From positions 1 to 64,000 of the forward strand of contig JADKJV010000010.1 of the NCBI GenBank assembly GCA_016720825.1: a DNA stretch of 64,000 nucleotides, given 5' to 3'. Below, one piece after another: positions 27,563 to 37,537 of this stretch (positions are counted from its first letter, which is position 1; every line of letters starts with the position of its first letter). Source of the stretch: Chitinophagaceae bacterium (GTDB lineage Bacteria; Bacteroidota; Bacteroidia; Chitinophagales; Chitinophagaceae). Below the pieces are notes generated by a model, which was given only the letters and a program-made list of their open reading frames with translations, ran no database searches and was not told the origin of the DNA. A program made the position numbers and the translations under genes.

Positions 27563-29089
27563 AATATTGATCATCGTATTACTGGTTGCAGTACCACAGG
27601 TATTCAGCCAGAAAACCGGATACATATCCAAGGTCTGGTCACCCGACCGTGGTGATGGCACTTACATGAACCCGGTGATCCATGCCGACTATTCCGACCC
27701 CGATGCCATCCGCGTGGGTAATGATTATTACATGATCGCATCCAGTTTCAGCCAGTCGCCGGGATTACCCATCCTGCATTCGCTGGATCTCGTAAACTGG
27801 GAAATCTCCGGCTATGTACTCGACCGTATATTACCCAATGAACATTTCAGCACGGTACAACATGGTGGAGGTGTTTGGGCACCCAGCATCCGGTATCATG
27901 ATGGTGAATTTTATATTTATTACCCCGATCCTGACTTCGGCATCTACCTCACCAAATCATCTAAAATAACTGGGCCCTGGTCAACGCCAATATTGGTCGC
28001 CGCAGGAAAAGGATTGATTGACCCCTGTCCTTTATGGGATGATGACGGCAATGTATATCTCGTTCATGCTTATGCCGGCAGCCGGGCAGGCATCAAAAGC
28101 ATTCTGGTTGTGCGGCAAATGAATCCTGCAGGAACAGAATGTATTACCGAACCGGTACTTGTTTATGACGGACACCAGAATGATCCCACGATTGAAGGAC
28201 CAAAAATCTACAGACGTAAAAATTATTACTACATATTCGCGCCTGCCGGTGGTGTAAAGACAGGCTGGCAAACGGTTTTGCGCAGTAAACATATCTACGG
28301 CCCTTATGAACGTAAAGTGGTAATGGACCAGGGCAGCACTGCAACTAACGGTCCGCACCAGGGCGCCTGGGTCAGTACCCAAACCGGTGAAGACTGGTTT
28401 TTACATTTCCAGGATAAAGAGGCTTATGGCCGGGTGGTGTGGCTGGAGCCGATGAAATGGGTTAGCGACTGGCCCGTGATTGGTGCTGATCCCGATGGGG
28501 ATGGTAAAGGCGAACCCGTACCTGTTTATAAAAAACCAAATATTGGTAAACCACATCCTGCAGTGAATCCCGTGGAGAATGATGAATTCAATTCTCCGGT
28601 CAATGGTTTGCAATGGCAGTGGGTATCTGGAACCTGCCAAATATCCTCGGGCAAAAATTTCCGGCAGAAGAATTCACGGTGAAGATGAAAGTGAATTTCA
28701 TGCCCAAATTCAAAAATGAAAAATTCGGATTGGTGATACTTGGCACCGACTACTCCTACATGTCGCTTGAGAAAGCAGACGATGGCATTTACATGGTCAT
28801 CCGCGAAAACCTTGGCGCAGACAAGAATAACAAGGAACAAGATGGTGCTGTATTCCCGGTAACCGGCAATGAATTCTGGCTGACTATCAAAGTGGAGAAA
28901 GGCGGCATCTGCCGTTTCAGTTACAGCACAGATGATAAAACCTATATGACGATCATGCATGCATTCACTGCCAAACCCGGCAAATGGGTGGGTGCACGTA
29001 TTGGTTTCTTCTGTTTAAGGAACAATATCACCAACGATGCCGGCTATGCCGATATTGACTGGTTCAGGATTGAAAAAAATCAACCATGA
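27540..29089 (+). pseudogene. GH43 glycoside hydrolase with C-terminal jelly-roll domain, frameshifted
   Basis: Signal peptide (about 1-24) then a five-bladed propeller GH43 domain: YSDPDAIRVGNDYYM (catalytic base Asp), GLIDPCPLWDDDG (Asp) and TIEGPKIY (acid Glu). A C-terminal DUF1349/concanavalin-like domain follows (KMKVNFMPKFKNEKFG). The frame breaks in the GGG run 28621-28623; one more G gives LQWQWGIWNLPNILG and a 516-residue protein. GH43 members release arabinose or xylose from side chains, here probably pectic. The interruption is most likely an indel error. Confidence 0.82.
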
Positions 29090-29625
29090 TAAAAAAATTA
29101 ATAATCGCTGCAGTAATATTTATGCTGCCGGGCGGAACAGCCATCCAGGCACAAAGCAAAACGGAGACAGCCGTTGCCGCCGCCGTGGAAAAACTCCGCC
29201 TTGCCATGACCAGCGGCGACAGCATCCAATTATCACAACTAGTAACGGATGATCTCAGCTATGGTCATTCCAGCGGTCATATTGACGACAAAAAAGCATT
29301 TGTCAGCAAACTCGTGTCCGGTAAATCAGATTTTGTCAGCATCACCCTGAGCGAACAGCAAATCACCCTGCATGGCAAAACCGCCATCGTGCGGCATAAA
29401 CTTGATGCAGTAACCAATGATAATAACAAACCCGGTGAAGTGCATCTGTATGTTTTGCTGGTTTGGGTGAAGGAAGGTGGGGTGTGGAAACTTTTTGGAA
29501 GGCAGGCAGTGAAGAATGGTCTGACTGAGCGGGCTCGGCCGGCTTCGGCGGGGCTCAGCCAGACCGAGCCCGACGCATTCGTTACCGGCAACGATTGCGT
29601 AAATAAACACCTCCGAAATGGTTGA
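29086..29625 (+). CDS. NTF2/SnoaL-like secreted protein (DUF4440-like)
   Basis: 179 residues, start overlapping the GH43 stop as ATGA. Signal peptide to AIQAQ, then one NTF2-like domain (LRLAMTSGDSIQLSQLVTDDLSYGHSSGH...GGVWKLFGRQAVK). Similar small proteins occur in Bacteroidota polysaccharide loci without a known role. The last about 33 residues are encoded by a GC palindrome and by the shared regulatory site, so the natural stop was probably lost or shifted. Confidence 0.75.
   Translation: MIKKLIIAAVIFMLPGGTAIQAQSKTETAVAAAVEKLRLAMTSGDSIQLSQLVTDDLSYGHSSGHIDDKKAFVSKLVSGKSDFVSITLSEQQITLHGKTAIVRHKLDAVTNDNNKPGEVHLYVLLVWVKEGGVWKLFGRQAVKNGLTERARPASAGLSQTEPDAFVTGNDCVNKHLRNG
29524..29574. repeat. 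GC-rich nested palindrome at the 3' end of the NTF2-like gene
   Basis: Arms CGGGCTCGG (29530-29538) and CCGAGCCCG (29564-29572), with a second pair CTGAGC/GCTCAG. Translated as part of the C-terminal extension. Confidence 0.6.
29580..29607 (+). promoter_or_regulatory. Shared regulatory site, copy 2 (upstream of GH28)
   Basis: CGTTACCGGCAACG then ATTGCGTAAATAAA; one mismatch from copy 1. Lies 41 bp upstream of GTTG (29621-29624), which is 20 bp from TAAACTTG (29645-29652). The same geometry at both sites supports a real promoter-linked element centred near -62. Confidence 0.6.
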
Positions 29626-29652
29626 AAATGACGGAGTTTGGGGGTAAACTTG
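29621..29652 (+). promoter_or_regulatory. Candidate GH28 promoter
   Basis: GTTG-N20-TAAACTTG, near the TTTG / TAnnTTTG consensus, about 45 bp before the GH28 start codon. It would start the second transcript of the locus. Confidence 0.45.
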
Positions 29653-29700
29653 TATCGCCGGAGGCCTCCTTTCCGGCACTAAAAAAACGGATTACTTGCT

Positions 29701-31350
29701 ATGCTTAAAAAAACGCTCACAGGCATTTTATTTACGGCATTCATGATGCCAGTTATGGCCCAGTTTGGCGCCATGAAACTGCCTAAAATCACCAGCCCCG
29801 TTTTTAAAAAAGATACCCTCTCCATTAAAAAATTCGGATCCGTTCCTGATGGTAAGATTTTAAATACGGCCCCGATCCAGGAAGCCATTAATTGGCTGTC
29901 TGCAAAAGGCGGTGGTGTGGTGCTCGTGCCTGCAGGTCTCTGGCTCACCGGGCCACTGGTACTCCGATCTAATATCAATTTACATCTCGCCATCGGTGCG
30001 ACTTTGTTATTCACCAAAGATTTTAACCAGTATCCTTTAGTGGAAGGCAATTGGGAAGGTTCACCGCAGATACGTAACCAGTCACCCATCTCTGCCAACA
30101 AGGCCACCAACATTGCAATAACCGGTCGTGGTATCATTGATGGCAATGGGGATGCGTGGAGAATGGTGAAAAAAGACAAGCTGAATGAAACACAGTGGAA
30201 GAAACTGGTGAATTCAGGCGGTTTGCTCAGTGAGGATAAAAAAACATGGTACCCCAGCCAGTCATCATTCGATGGTTCCAAACTGCAGAATCCCGGCGTG
30301 ATCAGCCCGGAGAAAACGCCCGACTATTACAATAAAGTAAAAGATTTCCTCCGCCCCAATATGGTGGTGCTGAATGAATGCAATAAAATTTTACTGGAGG
30401 GCGTCACTTTCCAGAACTCCCCTGCCTGGTGCCTGCATCCCCTGTTATGCGAAAACCTTACTGTGAGGAATATCATTGTAAAAAACCCCTGGTATGCGCA
30501 GAACGGTGATGGCATTGATGCAGAGAGCTGCCGCAATGTGCTGATTGAAAATTCCATTTTTGATGTGGGCGATGATGCCTTATGCATGAAGAGCGGCCGC
30601 GATGAAGCCGGACGCAAAAGAGGCAGGGCCACTGAAAATGTCATCATCCGCGGATGTACTGTTTATGCCGCACACGGTGGCTTTGTGATCGGCAGTGAAA
30701 TGAGCGGTGGTGCGAAAAACATCTTTGTAAGCAATTGCAGTTTTATCGGAACCGATATTGGCCTGCGTTTTAAAACCACCCGTGGACGTGGTGGCGTAGT
30801 TGAAAATATTTATGTGAGCGGCATTTACATGAGAGATATTGTAGGGGAAGCCATCCTGTTTGATATGTACTATATGGCGAAAGACCCGATTCCCCTCGAT
30901 GGCGAAAAAAGGGAATTGCCCAAAGTGGAATTCAAACCGGTAAATGAAACCACTCCTGTGTTCCGGAATTTCGTTATCTCCGATGTGTATTGTAACGGTG
31001 CTGCCAAAGGGATTTTCATCCGGGGCATTCCTGAAATGCATGTAAAAGATATTGTACTGAAAGATATGGTCCTCCAGGCCAAAGTGGGCATGGACATCCA
31101 GGAAGCCAGTAATATCTCCTTTAAAAATATCCAGCTCGTAACACCGGGAACTGAGCCGATGATTGACATCGTGCAGAGTGATAAACTGGAATTCAGCCAG
31201 ATCACCTGGCCTGTTTCATCACCAACAGCTTACCGGGTGAGCGGTGACAGAAGTAAGGAAATCAAAATCCATTCGTTCGGCAAACCAGACCTGACTAACA
31301 AAATTAAACAGGAACTGGGTGCTGTAAACGCAGTTGAAATAATCAGGTAA
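29701..31350 (+). CDS. Polygalacturonase (GH28)
   Basis: 549 residues with signal peptide (to VMAQ). Right-handed beta-helix GH28 with the catalytic motifs NGDGID (Asp near 265), VGDDALCMKSG (Asp pair), HGGFVIGSEMSGG (His) and IGLRFKTTRG (Arg-Lys). Hydrolyses galacturonan or rhamnogalacturonan oligomers, probably in the periplasm. First gene after the second promoter; GH105 follows after 20 bp. Confidence 0.93.
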   Translation: MLKKTLTGILFTAFMMPVMAQFGAMKLPKITSPVFKKDTLSIKKFGSVPDGKILNTAPIQEAINWLSAKGGGVVLVPAGLWLTGPLVLRSNINLHLAIGATLLFTKDFNQYPLVEGNWEGSPQIRNQSPISANKATNIAITGRGIIDGNGDAWRMVKKDKLNETQWKKLVNSGGLLSEDKKTWYPSQSSFDGSKLQNPGVISPEKTPDYYNKVKDFLRPNMVVLNECNKILLEGVTFQNSPAWCLHPLLCENLTVRNIIVKNPWYAQNGDGIDAESCRNVLIENSIFDVGDDALCMKSGRDEAGRKRGRATENVIIRGCTVYAAHGGFVIGSEMSGGAKNIFVSNCSFIGTDIGLRFKTTRGRGGVVENIYVSGIYMRDIVGEAILFDMYYMAKDPIPLDGEKRELPKVEFKPVNETTPVFRNFVISDVYCNGAAKGIFIRGIPEMHVKDIVLKDMVLQAKVGMDIQEASNISFKNIQLVTPGTEPMIDIVQSDKLEFSQITWPVSSPTAYRVSGDRSKEIKIHSFGKPDLTNKIKQELGAVNAVEIIR

Positions 31351-31370
31351 TTGTTCGTTTAAAAAATATC

Positions 31371-33345
31371 ATGAAAAAATCCTCTTCAGTGTTGCCATCG
31401 TTTTTGCCCTCCAAACGGCAAAAGCACAAACTGCAAAACTACCATTGTCGCAACAGGTAGCCGCGACGGTGATGCAAAACTGGAAGGATAGTTTTGCACT
31501 GGATGGCAAGCCCGCCAAATGGTCGTATGATATGGGCGTGATCCTGAAAGGCTTTGAAGGTATCTGGATGAATACGGGTGATGCAAAGTATTACCAGTAC
31601 ATCCAGCAGCAAATGGATTACTTCCTGAATAACGACGGCAGCATCAAAACGTATAAAAAAGACGATTATAATATTGACAACGTCAATAACGGCAAGCTGC
31701 TTTTGTTACTGTACCGTGTAACGCTGAAAGATAAATACCTGAAAGCAGCAACGTTACTCCGTGAGCAATTACGCAACCAGCCCCGCACCAACAGCGGTGG
31801 CTTCTGGCACAAGAAAATTTATCCCAATCAGATGTGGCTCGATGGATTGTATATGGGAGAACCTTTCTATGCAGAATGGGCCTGGTTATCACATGAAGAT
31901 TCTGCTTTCAATGATATCGCCCATCAGTTTACAGAAATATACAACCATACGAAAGATCCGCAAACCGGATTACTCTATCATGCCTGGGACGAAAGCAAAA
32001 TGATGAAATGGGCCAATCCAAAAACCGGCTGCTCTCCCTTTTTCTGGTCACGCGCCATGGGCTGGTATCTGACTGCACTGGTTGATGTACTGGATTATTT
32101 CCCGGCCAGCCATCCGCAAAGACCTGCCCTCCTGAAAATATTAAAAGATGTACTCACCGCTGTAAAGAAAGAACAGGATCCTGTAACGGGATTATGGAAA
32201 GACATCCTGCATTACAGCGGACCCGGCAAAGAGAAAAATTATTTTGAAACATCAGCCAGCTGCCAGTTTGTATACGCAATTGCAAAATCAGTCAGGCTGG
32301 GTTATCTCCCCGAAACATTCGCCGAAACAGCTAAGAAAGGGTATGCAGGCATTGTAAAGAAATTCATCAAAACAGAAAATGGCCAGACGAATCTATACGG
32401 CACGGTAAAAGTCTCCGGTCTCGGTGGCAATCCCTACCGCGACGGCAGTTTTGAGTATTACATGAGTGAACCTGTGATTGTAAACGATCCCAAAGGCATC
32501 GGCGCCTTCCTGCTCATGAGCAACGAAATGGAAATGCGGCCCACACTGGGTTATGGTAAAGGCAAAACCATTGTGATGGATAATTATTTCAACCGGGAAA
32601 CCAAACTGGATTCATTCGGCAGGAAAATCGTGTTCCATTACAAATGGTGGGAAAAGACAATGGCGGTTTCTCCACCATGGCCCATGTGATCCATAAATTC
32701 GGTATGAAAACGGAAAGCCTGGATGATGCACCAACTGCTGCCAATTTGAAAAATGCTGCTGCGTATTTTTTAATTGATCCCGACTGGCCCAAAGAAAACA
32801 AAACACCGAATTATATTGAACCCGCGCATATCGAAGCGATTTATAATTATGTAAAGAATGGCGGCATCCTGATCATGATGGCCAACGACAGCAATAACGT
32901 GGAGTTTAAACATTACAATGAACTGGCTGAACGTTTCGGCATCCACTGGAATGAAAACATGCGCCAGGATGTAATTGATAATCAGTTTGAACAGGGACAA
33001 GTGGTATTCCTGCCTTATCACCCGGTTTTCAGGACAGGCAACCTGGCTTATATCAAACAACTTTGTACACAAACACTGAAAGCCCCGGCCAAAGCAGTGT
33101 ATTCCTCGAAATATTCACCCAATGGAGAATATGAAGTGGTGATGTCTGTTTCCAAAGTCGGCAAAGGTGTTGTATTTGCAGTGGGTGATCCCTGGTTTTA
33201 TAATGAATATACTGACGGACGCAAACTGCCGGCTGAATACCTGAACTATAAAGCAGCTGAAGACCTGATTAAATGGATCATTAATCCAAAACATCCGGAT
33301 ACACCATATACAACAGGTCCTTCCAAAGGGATTTTCAACCAATGA
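31371..33345 (+). pseudogene. GH105 unsaturated rhamnogalacturonyl hydrolase fused to a C-terminal domain, frameshifted twice
   Basis: ATG 31371 should begin MKKILFSVAIVFALQTAKAQ, but the A-run 31374-31379 is one A short, putting the signal peptide out of frame; without it the first start is TTG 31445. The GH105 domain spans about 25-435 (WSYDMGVILKGFEGIW, KIYPNQMWLDGLYMGEPFYA, HAWDESKMMKW, SRAMGWYLTALVDVLDY). A second lost A (run 32652-32655) separates a C-terminal DUF4350-like domain (about 440-658: AAAYFLIDPDWPKENKTPNYIEP, GGILIMMANDSNN). Correcting both gives 658 residues. GH105 removes unsaturated galacturonate left by lyases; the C-terminal domain's role is unknown. Confidence 0.82.
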
Positions 33346-34349
33346 GATTATTGGCAACCATATTAACCCTTTGCATTGCCTTGCAGGCGCAAAGCCAGGT
33401 GAAGATCAAAGTGGATCCTTCCGGCAAGGGAGATTTCAAAACCATCCAGGGTGCCATCAACAGCCTGGCAGATACTTCTTCCGCCACACGCTACATCTAT
33501 ATTGCCAAAGGGGTTTACCACGAAAAGATTTATATCGAGAAGAACAATATTGAATTCATCGGCGATGACCGTGATAAAACCATCATCACCTATGCCATTG
33601 CCCGTGATGAATGGCGCTGCGGCCACCAGGACGACTGGGGCGTGGCCACTTTCAATGTGGGCGCTAATGATATTTCACTGGTCAATCTCACCATCACGAA
33701 CAGTTATGGTTTCGACTGGAAAAAAGATACCATCATTCCCTGTGCACTGGATACGGTGACCCACCAGAAAAAACTGACAAAGACCGGGCACCAGATGGCC
33801 ATGAGAACCATGAACGCAACCCGGCTCCGTGCCATGAACTGCAATTTCCTTTCCTGGGGCGGAGATACGGTCAGCCCCTGGGAAGTGGACAATGGCTTCT
33901 GGTATTTTTACAATTGCCGCATGGAAGGCGGTGTTGATTTTTACTGTCCCCGTGGCTGGGCCTGGGCAGAGAATTGTGAATTCATCAGCCATAACGGACC
34001 TGCTGCCATCTGGCACGATGGTTCGCACAATGAAGATTCTAAATCCGTACTCTATAATTGCACGTTTAAAGGCTATGATGGATTTTACCTCGGCCGTTAC
34101 CACCGTGATGCACAGATCTATCTGGTGAATTGCAAGTTTGCAGCGAACATGAAAGACACGGCAATCTACCGTGTTCCCACAACCAACACCATTCAATGGG
34201 GACACCGTATTTATTATTACAACTGCCACCGCGAAGGCGGCAATGATTATAGCTGGTTTGCCGACAACCTGCCCGCAGGTCTTGACGGACGTACGATCAA
34301 CCAGCAATGGGTTTTTAAAAACAAGTGGAGACCTGATATATGGAGATAA
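33342..34349 (+). CDS. Pectin methylesterase (CE8), second copy
   Basis: 335 residues, start overlapping the GH105 stop (ATGA). Signal peptide (to LQAQSQ), then IKVDPSGKGDFKTIQGAINSL, GGVDFYCPRGWAWAENC (in the position of the catalytic Asp motif) and a C-terminal LGRYHRDAQ. It is more divergent than the CE8 at 25.6 kb: the usual GxxDFIFG is GGVDFYCP and LGRPW is LGRYH. Specificity may therefore differ. Overlaps uxaB by 10 bp. Confidence 0.85.
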   Translation: MRLLATILTLCIALQAQSQVKIKVDPSGKGDFKTIQGAINSLADTSSATRYIYIAKGVYHEKIYIEKNNIEFIGDDRDKTIITYAIARDEWRCGHQDDWGVATFNVGANDISLVNLTITNSYGFDWKKDTIIPCALDTVTHQKKLTKTGHQMAMRTMNATRLRAMNCNFLSWGGDTVSPWEVDNGFWYFYNCRMEGGVDFYCPRGWAWAENCEFISHNGPAAIWHDGSHNEDSKSVLYNCTFKGYDGFYLGRYHRDAQIYLVNCKFAANMKDTAIYRVPTTNTIQWGHRIYYYNCHREGGNDYSWFADNLPAGLDGRTINQQWVFKNKWRPDIWR

Positions 34350-35866
34350 ATAAAAAAAATCTGCAGGAAATCAGTCCGGCCCCCGGCCTCGACATTCCTT
34401 CACTGGAAATTTGCAACCTGCCGGAAAAAGTACTGCAGTTCGGAACAGGCGTACTCCTCCGTGGTTTGCCGGATTACTTTATTGACAAAGCCAATAAACA
34501 AGGCATCTTCAACGGCCGTGTGGTGGTGGTAAAATCAACAGAGAGTGACAGCAGTGCATTCGACCGCCAGGATGGTTTATATACTGTTTGTGTACGGGGT
34601 ATTGAAAACGGCAAAACGGTACAGGAAAATATTATCAACGCATCTATCAGCCGTGTACTGAGTGCAAAAACAGAATGGCAGAAAATACTTGACCTGGCTA
34701 AAAACCCGGAACTGCAGATCATACTGTCTAACACCACAGAAGTTGGCATCCGGCTGACTGATGATAATATCCATGCACAGCCACCTTCTTCCTTCCCCGG
34801 TAAATTGCTGGCTTTTCTCCATGCCCGTTATGTAGCATTCGGCGGCACACCGGCAAGCGGCATGGTGATCGTACCCACAGAACTGATCACCGACAATGGC
34901 GACCAGTTACTGGGCATCATCATGGAACTGGCACACCGCAACCATCTGGAATTCGCTTTCATTGAGTGGCTCGAGAACCATAATATATTCTGCAATTCAC
35001 TCGTAGATCGCATTGTGCCCGGCAAACCCAATGCAACCGTGCTGGCGCAACTGCAGCAGGAACTGGGGTATACGGATGACCTGCTCACGATGAGTGAAGT
35101 GTTCCGTCTCTGGGCCATCCAGGGTAATGATAAAGTAAAAACGGTTTTATCATTTGCACAGGCCGATTCCAGCCTCGTGATCACGGATGATATCACGTTG
35201 TTCAAAGAACTCAAACTGCGCATCCTGAACGGTACCCATACGTTCAATTGCGGTACTGCTTTCCTCGCAGGCTTTAACCTGACCCGTGAAGCAGTAGGTG
35301 ATAAAGTGTACAGCCGTTTCACGACTAACCTGATGCAAAATGAAATCGCGCCTTCGATTCCTTTTGCGATTGACCCGGCCGTGAAAAAAGATTTTGCCAA
35401 TAAAGTATTTGAACGTTTTGGCAATCCTTTTATAGATCACCAGTGGCAGAGTATCACCACGCAGTACACTTCCAAAATGAAAATGCGGAATGTGCCCCTG
35501 CTGCAACGCTGGTATGAACTGAACACCACGCCTCCCCCGCACATGTGCCTTGGATTTGCCGCTTACATCCTGTACATGCACAGCGTGGAAAATGATAACG
35601 GAAAATATTATGCCCTCCGCAACGGGGAAAAATACCTGATCACCGATGACCAGGCAGCCTGGTTCTATGAAACCTGGAAACAGCATACACCGGAATCCAT
35701 GGTGGAAGCCGTTTGCAAAAACGAGGCTTTCTGGGAAACCGACCTGAGTATGCTACCCGGATTTGTGGCTGCCGTTCAGCATAACATCACCCGTATTCTC
35801 AAAGAAGGCATTAACGCAGTGATTAAAGATTGTATCCAACAAACACAACCGGCTCATGAAGCATAA
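34340..35866 (+). CDS. uxaB: Tagaturonate reductase (altronate oxidoreductase)
   Basis: 508 residues. NAD-dependent long-chain mannitol dehydrogenase family. N-terminal VLQFGTGVLLRGLPDYFIDKA (nucleotide-binding region), SNTTEVGI, TELITDNGDQL, NSLVDRIVPG and the KLRILNGTHTF motif with catalytic Lys. Reduces tagaturonate to altronate in the cytoplasm. First of the catabolic block, overlapping both neighbours. Confidence 0.93.
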   Translation: MEINKKNLQEISPAPGLDIPSLEICNLPEKVLQFGTGVLLRGLPDYFIDKANKQGIFNGRVVVVKSTESDSSAFDRQDGLYTVCVRGIENGKTVQENIINASISRVLSAKTEWQKILDLAKNPELQIILSNTTEVGIRLTDDNIHAQPPSSFPGKLLAFLHARYVAFGGTPASGMVIVPTELITDNGDQLLGIIMELAHRNHLEFAFIEWLENHNIFCNSLVDRIVPGKPNATVLAQLQQELGYTDDLLTMSEVFRLWAIQGNDKVKTVLSFAQADSSLVITDDITLFKELKLRILNGTHTFNCGTAFLAGFNLTREAVGDKVYSRFTTNLMQNEIAPSIPFAIDPAVKKDFANKVFERFGNPFIDHQWQSITTQYTSKMKMRNVPLLQRWYELNTTPPPHMCLGFAAYILYMHSVENDNGKYYALRNGEKYLITDDQAAWFYETWKQHTPESMVEAVCKNEAFWETDLSMLPGFVAAVQHNITRILKEGINAVIKDCIQQTQPAHEA

Positions 35867-37493
35867 AGTGCTGCAAATACATCCTGCTGACAATGTACTT
35901 GTCGCGCTCACCAATTTAAAAGCCGGTGAGGAAATTGTATTCAAAGGGAAAACATACACTACCGTTGAACCCATTCCCGGCAAGCATAAATTTTACATGC
36001 AGGATATGCAGCCCGGCGAAACGGTTACCATGTACGGCTTGCTGGTGGGCACTATCCAGCAGCCTGTGAAATCAGGCATGCGGATGTCAACGGAGAATAT
36101 CAAACACGCCGCCACACCATACAGCTATCGTCCTTCCCATTTCAGCTGGACAGCGCCCGATGTGTCTGCCTTTGCCAACCGCACATTCAACGGCTATCAC
36201 CGCAGCGATGGACGCGTGGGGACTGCCAATTACTGGTTATTCATCCCGACTGTTTTCTGTGAGAACCGCAACCTCGATGTGATCCGCGAGGCCCTGCACA
36301 ATGAACTCGGTTATGCCGTCACCGAAAAATACAAAAACTACACCCGGCATTTACTGGATGAATATAAAGCGGGCGGAGATTTATCATCCGTTTCCCTTGA
36401 AGCAGCCACGGCGAAAGAAAACCGCGTATTCAAAAACATTGACGGCATTAAATTCCTTAATCACCAGGGCGGTTGCGGTGGTATCCGCCAGGATGCAGCC
36501 ATACTCAGCAAATTGCTGGCTGCCTATGCTGACCATCCCAATGTGGGTGGCATCACCGTGCTGAGTCTCGGCTGCCAGAACCTGCAGGTGAATGATTTCA
36601 TGAAGGATTTAAAAGAACGCAACCCCAAATTTGACAAACCACTTTTCATTTACGAGCAGCAGCAATCACAAAGCGAACCACAGCTGATTGCAGATGCCAT
36701 CCGCGATACATTCAAAGGCCTTACCGAATTAAACAAACTCGAAAGAACCCCTGCCCCGCTCAGCCAGCTTTGTCTGGGTGTAAAATGCGGCGGCAGTGAT
36801 GGCTTCAGCGGTATTTCTGCCAACCCGGCTGTCGGGCATTGTGCTGATTTACTCACCGCCCTCGGTGGTAAAGTATTACTCGCCGAATTCCCTGAACTCT
36901 GCGGCGTGGAACAGGAACTGATTGACCGCACGAAAGACGAGGCCGCTGCAAAAAAATTCATCCATCTCATGCAGACTTACCAGGAACAGGCGGTGAACGC
37001 CGGTTCCGGTTTCCATATGAACCCTTCACCGGGTAATATCAAAGATGGATTGATTACCGATGCGATTAAAAGTGCAGGTGCTGCGAAGAAAGGCGGCACA
37101 TCACCCGTTGTGGATGTACTGGATTATACGGAACCCGCTGTGAAACCCGGATTGAATCTTGTTTGCACACCCGGTAACGATGTGGAAGCCACAACCGGTA
37201 AAGCCGCGAGTGGTGCCACGCTGATTTTATTTACTACCGGATTAGGCACACCCACCGGCAATCCCGTATGCCCGGTAATTAAAGTGAGCACCAACAGCCA
37301 GCTCACCAAAAGAATGAATGACATTATTGATATAGACTGCGGCCCTGTTGTGGAAGGAGAAAAAACAATTGAAGAGATGGGTGAGCAAATCCTGGAATAC
37401 TGCATCCGTGCAGCATCGGGCGAGGTAATACCCAAAGCGGTATTGCTGAACCAGGATGATTTTATTCCCTGGAAACGCGGTGTGAGTTTATAA
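35856..37493 (+). CDS. uxaA: Altronate dehydratase
   Basis: 545 residues. N-terminal SAF domain (about 1-90: HPADNVLVALTNLKAGEEI, with KHKFYMQDMQPGE), then the large UxaA domain with NHQGGCGG, GCQNLQVNDF and KCGGSDGFSGISANPA, and C-terminal NPVCPVIKVSTN. Makes 2-keto-3-deoxygluconate from altronate. Starts inside the end of uxaB (11-bp overlap). Confidence 0.95.
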   Translation: MKHKVLQIHPADNVLVALTNLKAGEEIVFKGKTYTTVEPIPGKHKFYMQDMQPGETVTMYGLLVGTIQQPVKSGMRMSTENIKHAATPYSYRPSHFSWTAPDVSAFANRTFNGYHRSDGRVGTANYWLFIPTVFCENRNLDVIREALHNELGYAVTEKYKNYTRHLLDEYKAGGDLSSVSLEAATAKENRVFKNIDGIKFLNHQGGCGGIRQDAAILSKLLAAYADHPNVGGITVLSLGCQNLQVNDFMKDLKERNPKFDKPLFIYEQQQSQSEPQLIADAIRDTFKGLTELNKLERTPAPLSQLCLGVKCGGSDGFSGISANPAVGHCADLLTALGGKVLLAEFPELCGVEQELIDRTKDEAAAKKFIHLMQTYQEQAVNAGSGFHMNPSPGNIKDGLITDAIKSAGAAKKGGTSPVVDVLDYTEPAVKPGLNLVCTPGNDVEATTGKAASGATLILFTTGLGTPTGNPVCPVIKVSTNSQLTKRMNDIIDIDCGPVVEGEKTIEEMGEQILEYCIRAASGEVIPKAVLLNQDDFIPWKRGVSL

Positions 37494-37537
37494 TTGAGTT
37501 TATTACCGGCAAACCGGTATCACTATAATTGGAAACA

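Noticed and set aside
29086..29625. Nested gene in the GC palindrome at 29.5 kb
   Set aside because: Only palindromic composition, no independent start or domain.
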